From Pelagophyceae sp. CCMP2097 (Eukaryota > Sar > Pelagophyceae), in contig MU657757.1 of assembly GCA_026770575.1 (NCBI GenBank), positions 1 through 11,038 on the forward strand: a DNA stretch of 11,038 bases, given 5' to 3'. A program made the translations under genes and the position numbers. A model generated the notes under the pieces. It saw only the letters and a list, made by a program, of their open reading frames with translations, had not been told where the DNA came from and searched no databases. Shown one piece after another: positions 7,184 to 11,038 of the stretch; within the stretch, counting starts at the first letter, position 1; each line of letters begins with the position of its first letter.

Positions 7184-7404
7184 TTAAAGTCAGAGAAAAA
7201 GACATCACCGACAGTAGATTTAATCAAAACTTTGTTAGTGAAAAAACTGAAGACTTTCCATCCGCGACTTTCTAGCGATAGATTATTACGGGCAACATTC
7301 TTTCAGAGTAAGTTACTATCCAGTAAATTACCAATTCTTCCTGGTAAGTTGCCGATAATCGAAATAATAAACCCGCCGTATTCCGGAAAGTTACTTCGAC
7401 TTAA

Positions 7405-7447
7405 CGATCCCCTCTCTCGCAAACCGGAGGACACCGGTCAGTCCGTG
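7405..7447 (+). repeat. Left arm of 43-bp inverted repeat
   Basis: Matches the reverse complement of 7779-7821 at 39 of 43 positions. It translates as part of NDPLSRKPEDTGQSV. With the right arm it bounds a ~417-bp foldback structure. No target-site duplication was seen. Confidence 0.75.
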
Positions 7448-7620
7448 CAATTTTAAAGGCCCTAAGGAGCAGTTCGAGGCGTTGCGGCGGCCTGTGATGC
7501 TCGGCGTTGGCTGGATTAGATCGGGGAAGGACGTGGCTTCAATCCAGCGCGCTGTGCGCGCCGAGAACGCTCGTAGCCACTGTAGGTGCCATCGAGGAGA
7601 GGACTAGATTTAGCCCCTGT

Positions 7621-7658
7621 CGGCTCCTCCTTAAGAACCTGCCTTCTAGGAGGAGCCG
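7621..7658. repeat. 38-nt hairpin
   Basis: CGGCTCCTCCT and AGGAGGAGCCG pair exactly, with a further AGAA/TTCT inner pairing and a CCTGCC loop. It sits in the middle of the foldback between the 43-bp arms. Confidence 0.6.
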
Positions 7659-7778
7659 CATGCCTAGGGCAGCTCACGGGACACTCAGAACACCCCCTAA
7701 GGCGACTCGCGTCAGCCAAAACCCGTCTGGCTGGCCGGGAACCGGCCATTATGAGGCCTCATAAGGTCAATTTTTCGT

Positions 7779-7821
7779 CACGGACGGACCGGTGTCCTCC
7801 AGTTTACGGGAGAGGGGATCG
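7779..7821 (-). repeat. Right arm of 43-bp inverted repeat
   Basis: Inverted copy of 7405-7447 with four differences. On the minus strand it reads FDPLSRKLEDTGPSV. Two of the differences are silent in that frame and two change residues. Confidence 0.75.
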
Positions 7822-8020
7822 AAAAGAAGTCCCTTCTTGTTCAGCGATAGGATTGAGAGTAATCTATTCAGGCTTAGCGATCGCCATATTTTTAATTTTG
7901 GCAGTGCACGCCCTGGGGAGCAGCCCTTGGGGTGCACCTGGTACGACCGCCGTCGCAGGAACGATATTTCGCGCTGTGTCGCGGGTTGGCGTGGTCGCCT
8001 TCCGCGACCTCGCAAGCGGG

Positions 8021-8239
8021 ATGAAAGCGGCGCGCATGTCTCGGGTCGGCTACAGCCTCGGGGGCACCAGCCTCGGGCTCGTTACCAGCCTCGGCCTCAG
8101 CGCCAGCCTCGCGGTGGCGTCCACGGCTGCGCAGTGCGTCGGCAACGAGACGAATTTGACTCTGCTCGTCCGCGCCCTGCTCGTCCACGACACGCGTCGC
8201 GTAAGCTTCCCCCCAGTGATCGCGGGAGATGCCTCGTAA
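8021..8239 (+). CDS. Short ORF (72 aa) with GC-rich wobble positions, unrecognised
   Basis: ATG at 8021, TAA at 8237-8239. The product begins MKAARMSRVGYSLGGTSLG and is rich in Ser-Leu-Gly repeats (YSLGG, TSLGL, TSLGL, SASLA) from an imperfect AGCCTCG DNA repeat. Third codon positions are mostly C or G, so a coding origin is possible, and the same frame stays open upstream through a hydrophobic stretch (IAIFLILAVHAL). The opposite strand is also open here, and the end of the ORF runs into the 103-nt hairpin, so it may be chance or a decayed gene piece. Confidence 0.15.
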   Translation: MKAARMSRVGYSLGGTSLGLVTSLGLSASLAVASTAAQCVGNETNLTLLVRALLVHDTRRVSFPPVIAGDAS

Positions 8240-8312
8240 TAAGCAAGATTGTGTGTCTCGCCGAGACGAGTAGCCTTGCTTATAACGAGGCACCTCCCGC
8301 GAACACTGGGGG
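8210..8312. repeat. 103-nt long hairpin
   Basis: Arms from CCCCCAGTG at 8210 and CACTGGGGG ending at 8312 pair over about 38 nt with few mismatches (GCGGGAG/CTCCCGC; ATGCCTCGT/ACGAGGCAC; AAGCAAG/CTTGCTT). The loop itself contains a second palindrome, GTCTCGCCGAGAC. It could be a transcribed structured RNA or a foldback element end. Confidence 0.7.
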
Positions 8313-8714
8313 CGACTTAGGGCGCGGGCACTGAATGCCGATATTCCAATCTTGCCGCACACGAGCGGCCCAGGGAAACTGAGTGTACCAGCGCAGAGTA
8401 CATCGCGGGTGCTTTGAGACTGCCGCAAAATCCCGGTTGTGGGCCCGACTCCGCCAGCGTGAAGATCGTCTAAACTCGAGTGCTCCGTGTGCAAATGGCC
8501 ATCGCTAAACATATAATGCAATTTCCAATTTCAATTTCCTTTTTATCGATTTTGAGAGCGCCGTGCTGCACGAATACAGCCTATTTATTACAAGAGCGCG
8601 CCGGAGGCACACGGAGGACCCGACTTCGAGCGAAGGATACAGGCAAATCCCATTGCAATGCCCACGTAAATAATTGAAATTATTTAACTAATCGCTGAAT
8701 TTTGCGGCCGACCA

Positions 8715-8724
8715 GATTCGAGCC
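8715..8724 (-). promoter_or_regulatory. tRNA-like B box, copy 3
   Basis: Minus strand GGCTCGAATC; one base off the version in copies 1, 4 and 5. Confidence 0.4.
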
Positions 8725-8883
8725 TGTGACAACCTTTTTCTTCCATGATGATTCCAATGAGGCTCCTGCTCGACCTCCATTCCCAATTTTAGCGATCGCA
8801 TCGACCACCAATCGATGAATCGGCCGAGTTGCTGCCCTTTTCTTCCAAAAGGTGGAACCTCACGGATTTACCCATGGATAGAA

Positions 8884-8920
8884 AGACGGACGGACGGACG
8901 GACGGACAGACGGACAGACA
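8884..8920. repeat. GACG/GACA microsatellite in copy 3
   Basis: 4-bp periodic tract of about nine units, mostly GACG then GACA. Confidence 0.85.
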
Positions 8921-8949
8921 AAATTGCCCCTGGCAATCCTTCAATCAAA

Positions 8950-9006
8950 GGACCCGAAGGGCCTTTGCCGTAAACGTTGATTAAACGGCAAGAACCTTTC
9001 GGGTCC
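8950..9006. repeat. Tail hairpin of copy 3
   Basis: GGACCCGAAGGGCCTTTGCCGT pairs with ACGGCAAGAACCTTTCGGGTCC around a loop containing AACGTTGATTAA. Confidence 0.65.
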
Positions 9007-9211
9007 TCAATTATTACAGGCGCAATCCGCCTGGATTCGTGCAGTTTATGGGCCCAGTTGAGACCGGTTGAGTTCCCAAGCGTATTACAAGAGCGCGCCG
9101 GAGGCACACGGAGGACCTGACTTCGAGCGAAGGATACAGACAAATTCCATTGCAATGCACACGTAAATAATTAAAATTATGTAACTCATCGCCGAATTTT
9201 GCGGCCGACCA

Positions 9212-9221
9212 GATTCGAACC
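9212..9221 (-). promoter_or_regulatory. tRNA-like B box, copy 4
   Basis: Minus strand GGTTCGAATC, the consensus B box, followed by TGGTCGGC. Confidence 0.45.
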
Positions 9222-9371
9222 TGTGACCACCTTCTTCTTCTATGACGATTCCAATGAGGCTCCTGCTCGACCTCCACTCCCAGTTTTAGCGATCGCATCA
9301 ACCACCAATCGCTGAATCGGCCGAATTGCTGCCCTTTCCTCCCAAAGGTGGAACCTCACAGATTTACCCGT

Positions 9372-9420
9372 GGACGGACGGACAGACGGACGGATAGACA
9401 GACAGACAGACGGACAGACA
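9372..9420. repeat. GACG/GACA microsatellite in copy 4
   Basis: 4-bp periodic tract of about twelve units with one GATA variant. Confidence 0.85.
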
Positions 9421-9435
9421 AAATTGCCCCTGGTA

Positions 9436-9523
9436 CAGCACTTTCCGGGTAAAATGAAAGGGCGCCCATACTTGACTTTCAACTACCGGTACAAATACCG
9501 GCTTTTGGCCCAAGTATCGGCGG
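9436..9523 (+). repeat. Left 88-bp terminal inverted repeat of the Tc1/mariner-like element
   Basis: Matches the complement of 10222-10309 at 80 of 88 positions. It contains the inner palindrome CCGGTACAAATACCGG and an imperfect inverted pair CGCCCATACTTG/CAAGTATCGGCG. Confidence 0.85.
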
Positions 9524-9599
9524 AGCGCCTCTTAGCGCCGCGGCGCCGACGACCCGGACTTTGAAGCTCCAGGTGCCACCAGGGCGCGGGCACGTGATC

Positions 9600-9992
9600 A
9601 TGGCCAGCCGCTCGCGTTCGGAAAGCGACGACAAAGGCGGCGATTTGTCGACGGGCAGCGGACGCGGCGGCGGCTCTTTCGTCGGCGACTGCTCCTTCGA
9701 GGAGGGCGGCGGCCGGTCGGGCGGCTGCGGCGCGCGCGCGGAGGACGACGGGCGCTTTAATCGGTGGCTTTCGGATCACGACGAGGGAAATGCGACGCAC
9801 GACTCGGAGGGCCACGACGAGTCGTAAGAGGTGGACGCGGGAAAGTCTATTCCAAGCAACGTCGTGCACGGTGCCTTTACCCAGAAGGCGACGATGAAGA
9901 AGGACATGGTCTACGTCCAGTTTCGGGAGGGGCTGAAGCAGACCGCGCTCGTGGAAGGCCAGGAGGCGTACGAGTCCGAGGCGTTTACACGT
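9600..9992 (+). pseudogene. Coding-like segment inside the Tc1/mariner-like element, with an internal stop
   Basis: ATG at 9600 (MASRSRSESDDKGG) opens a Gly/Ser/Asp-rich reading frame. It meets TAA at 9825-9827 and continues in the same frame as EVDAGKSIPSNVVHGAF, then TMKKDMVYVQFREG, to about SEAFT at 9992, where it abuts the antisense transposase fragment. Third positions are strongly G/C on this strand across both halves, and the second half has an ordinary globular composition. That suggests a once-continuous coding segment acquired by the element rather than transposase. I do not recognise the protein. The frame runs open to 10046, but past ~9992 it overlaps the transposase fragment, so the true 3' limit is uncertain. 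Confidence 0.45.
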
Positions 9993-10209
9993 CCCCGGTC
10001 GCATCGTAGATGTGCACGATGCGGCCGATCGTCGAAGGCGAGATAAGCCGCAAGTTGGTGCCGCCAATTCGGAAGTGAGCACAAATCTGCTCCGCGCTCC
10101 AGCCGTGGTCGACGTGCAGCTGCGAGACGTACCACCGCAGCGACTTGCCATGCTTACCGAAACCACGCGCATCTCTGCGGCCCCGCATCCTCCGCGCGCC
10201 GGGGGGCAT
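9985..10209 (-). pseudogene. Tc1/mariner transposase fragment (N-terminal helix-turn-helix, 74 aa)
   Basis: The minus-strand ORF begins 13 bp inside the right terminal inverted repeat, as expected for a transposase start. Residues 36-74 read GWSAEQICAHF, then ISPSTIGRIVHIYDATGDV, which resembles the paired-type helix-turn-helix of Tc1/IS630 transposases (pattern S-x-x-T-[IV]-x-R-[IV]-x-x-x-Y-x-x-T-G-x-V). The frame stops at TAA (9987-9985) directly after the domain. The catalytic DDE/DDD domain of about 200 residues is missing in all three minus frames, so this is a remnant. It might still bind the element's ends if expressed. Confidence 0.65.
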
Positions 10210-10221
10210 CCTGACAGTGAC

Positions 10222-10309
10222 CCGCCGATACTTGGGCCAAAAGCCGGCATTTGTGCCGATAGTCGATAGTCAAGTATCGGCGACCATTCATTTTACCCGG
10301 AAAGTGCTG
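10222..10309 (-). repeat. Right 88-bp terminal inverted repeat of the Tc1/mariner-like element
   Basis: Counterpart of 9436-9523. Read inward it contains CGCCGATACTTG and its exact complement CAAGTATCGGCG, and between them CGGCACAAATGCCG. These inner palindromes probably serve as transposase binding sites or fold as hairpins. Confidence 0.85.
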
Positions 10310-10380
10310 TAATCCTTCAATCAAAGGACCCAAAGGGCCCTTTCCTTAAACTGACGTTGATTTAACGGCAAAGGTCCTCA

Positions 10381-10427
10381 AAAAGAGTCTTTCGAAAAGA
10401 ACTGTTTCGTCTCGTCGATAAAATTGT
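10381..10427. other. 47-bp spacer between inverted copies 4 and 5
   Basis: A+T-rich link containing AGTCTTTCGAAAAGAACT, which is partly self-complementary. It separates the two tail hairpins. Confidence 0.4.
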
Positions 10428-10431
10428 TGAG

Positions 10432-10493
10432 GACCCCAAGGGTCCTTGCCGTTTAATCAACGTCAGTTTACGGTAAGGACCCTTCGGGTCCTT
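10432..10493. repeat. Tail hairpin of copy 5
   Basis: GGACCCCAAGGGTCCTTGCCGT pairs with ACGGTAAGGACCCTTCGGGTCC around a loop containing CAACGTCAG. Confidence 0.7.
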
Positions 10494-10520
10494 TGATTGA
10501 AGGATTATCAGGGGCAATTT

Positions 10521-10570
10521 TGTCTGTCCGTCTGTCTGTCTGTCTGTCCGTCCGTCTGTCCGTCCGTCCG
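10521..10570. repeat. GTCT/GTCC microsatellite in copy 5
   Basis: 4-bp periodic tract of about twelve units, mixing GTCT and GTCC. Confidence 0.85.
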
Positions 10571-10719
10571 CGGGTAAATTTGTGAGGTTCCACCTTTGGG
10601 AGGAAAGGGCAGCAACTCGGCCGATTCAGCAATTGGTGGTTGGTGCGATCGCTAAAATTGGGAGTGGAGGTCGAGCAGGAGCCTCATTGAAATCATCATA
10701 GAAGAAGTTTTTGGTCACA

Positions 10720-10729
10720 GGTTCGAATC
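10720..10729 (+). promoter_or_regulatory. tRNA-like B box, copy 5
   Basis: GGTTCGAATC followed by TGGTCGGCAGCA; consensus B box. Confidence 0.45.
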
Positions 10730-10920
10730 TGGTCGGCAGCAAAAACCATAAAAAGAAATAGCTCAATAAGAAATGAAAAAATGAAAAAATAAAGACAAGG
10801 AGGATTTGAAGGTTCGGCGATTAGTTAAATGATTTAATTATTTACGTGGGCATTGCAATGGGATTTGTCTGTATCCTTCGCTCGAAGTCGGATCCTCCGT
10901 GTGCCTCTGGCGCGCTCTTT

Positions 10921-11038
10921 TTTATTATGATGGTCACTACTGCTTTTCTTTTTATTAGGATGGTCACTGCGGATAGTTGCTTTATTAGGATGGTCACCGC
11001 CGGGGCTTATTAAGACGGTCTCTGTGAAATCTTTTTAT
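10921..11038. repeat. 30-bp tandem array (TTTATTAGGATGGTCAC core), runs off the window
   Basis: Units begin at 10921, 10951, 10981 and ~11007. The first three are exactly 30 bp apart with a conserved 17-bp core and a variable remainder. The fourth is diverged (TTATTAAGACGGTCTC), and another may begin at the last bases. Confidence 0.75.

Larger units (their letters stand above)
7061..8585. other. Hairpin-rich spacer between repeat copies 2 and 3
   Basis: This 1.5-kb stretch contains a 20-bp perfect palindrome (7164), a 43-bp inverted pair (7405-7447/7779-7821), a short hairpin at 7621, a GC-rich ORF-like patch (8021-8239) and a 103-nt hairpin at 8210. I see nothing recognisable in 8313-8585, and no well-supported gene anywhere in the stretch. 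Confidence 0.5.
8586..9009 (+). mobile_element. Interspersed repeat, copy 3 (single, head-to-tail on plus strand)
   Basis: Complete copy: head at 8586, antisense B box variant GGCTCGAATC (8715-8724), core with GCGATCGC near 8793, microsatellite, CAAAATTGCCCCTGG, and tail hairpin ending GGGTCCTCA. It is followed by ATTATTACAGG, and TTATTACA also stands at its head (8585-8592 and 9011-9018), a possible 8-bp target duplication. TATTACA is also part of every head, so that match may be partly coincidental. Unlike the others it has no inverted partner directly beside it. Confidence 0.75.
9436..10309 (-). mobile_element. 874-bp Tc1/mariner-like element, non-autonomous and chimeric
   Basis: Ends CAGCACTTTCCGGGTAAAATG and its complement, flanked by TA on both sides (9434-9435 and 10310-10311). 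Copy 1 shows the empty site CTGGTAATCC. A TA target duplication together with CAG...CTG ends is typical of Tc1/mariner (IS630-like) transposons. The terminal inverted repeats are 88 bp with eight differences. Only an N-terminal helix-turn-helix fragment of a transposase is present (minus strand), and no DDE catalytic part is seen. The interior from about 9524 to 9990 looks like unrelated coding DNA on the plus strand. It would need a transposase supplied from elsewhere to move. Confidence 0.8.
9083..10380 (+). mobile_element. Interspersed repeat, copy 4 (split by the 874-bp Tc1/mariner-like element)
   Basis: Head at 9083, antisense B box at 9212-9221, core with GCGATCGC near 9290, and microsatellite up to 9420. 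The sequence then stops after CCCCTGGTA and resumes at 10310 with TAATCCTTCAATCAAAGG. The tail hairpin (10325-10376) is eroded and ends AGGTCCTCA. It stands 74 bp after copy 3 in the same direction and is paired tail-to-tail with copy 5. Confidence 0.75.
10428..10919 (-). mobile_element. Interspersed repeat, copy 5 (inverted)
   Basis: Tail hairpin (10430-10493), microsatellite, core with GCGATCGC near 10647, B box GGTTCGAATC at 10720-10729, A+T-rich link, and head ending GCGCGCTCTT at ~10919, where the usual GTAATA is replaced by T-rich sequence. An A-rich stretch of about 70 bp (10746-10815) sits between GGTCGGCAGCAAAA and GGCGATTAG and is absent from copy 2. It carries an intact ACGTGGGCATTG, the empty site for the 346-bp element. 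Confidence 0.75.

Noticed and set aside
9483..10250. 255-codon minus-strand ORF spanning the Tc1/mariner-like element as a transposase
   Set aside because: No helix-turn-helix or DDE signature in this frame; the transposase-like piece is in another frame (9985-10209) and the interior looks coding on the plus strand.
10921..11038. CRISPR array in the 30-bp repeats
   Set aside because: A 17-bp core with only ~13-bp intervals is too short for repeats and spacers, and the context is eukaryotic repeat DNA.

Overview
This is a eukaryotic nuclear window. The one convincing gene is split by short GT-AG type introns, and the rest is dominated by interspersed repeats and TA-flanked and other terminal-inverted-repeat elements. 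The gene is extremely GC-rich, while the repeats are much richer in A+T. That mix would fit a GC-rich unicellular alga or other protist (pelagophyte- or haptophyte-like genomes come to mind). The species cannot be fixed from sequence alone, so this is inference.

Layout. Positions 1-1182 hold no gene I can support, only small palindromes, a 12-bp tandem repeat, an 18-bp duplicated motif and TATA-like boxes. Positions 1183-5172 (minus strand) hold a five-exon gene for a ~1203-residue, Ala/Glu-rich coiled-coil protein. Its exon joins were deduced from phase: three introns have clear GT...AG borders that restore the frame, and a fourth is probably GC-AG. The protein has a basic, nuclear-signal-like N-terminus, then almost continuous coiled coil with a repeated Lys-rich motif and 11-residue repeats. 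A short divergent ORF (5320-5487) lies upstream.

Positions 5582-10919 carry five copies of one ~430-bp repeat family. In head-to-tail order each copy has the conserved head TATTACAAGAGCGCG, an antisense tRNA-like B box, a GCGATCGC-containing core, a GACA/GACG microsatellite that is always at the same place, and a terminal hairpin. Copies 1/2 and 4/5 are tail-to-tail inverted pairs with heads outward, and copy 3 is single. Copy 2 is interrupted by a 346-bp non-autonomous element (20-bp terminal inverted repeats, GTGG target duplication). Copy 4 is interrupted by an 874-bp Tc1/mariner-like element (88-bp terminal inverted repeats, TA target duplication). The undisturbed repeat copies serve as empty sites that show both insertions directly.

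The 874-bp element keeps only the N-terminal helix-turn-helix piece of a transposase on the minus strand. Its interior is filled by an unrelated stretch on the plus strand that looks like coding DNA with one internal stop, as expected of a non-autonomous element that has picked up foreign sequence. Between copies 2 and 3 (7061-8585) is a hairpin-rich spacer with a ~417-bp foldback structure and a 103-nt long hairpin. The window ends inside a 30-bp tandem array.

The most interesting items are the chimeric Tc1/mariner-like element, whose inverted repeats contain compensated inner palindromes, and the repeat family itself with its nested insertions and foldback pairing. No prokaryotic system, CRISPR array or rRNA was seen.
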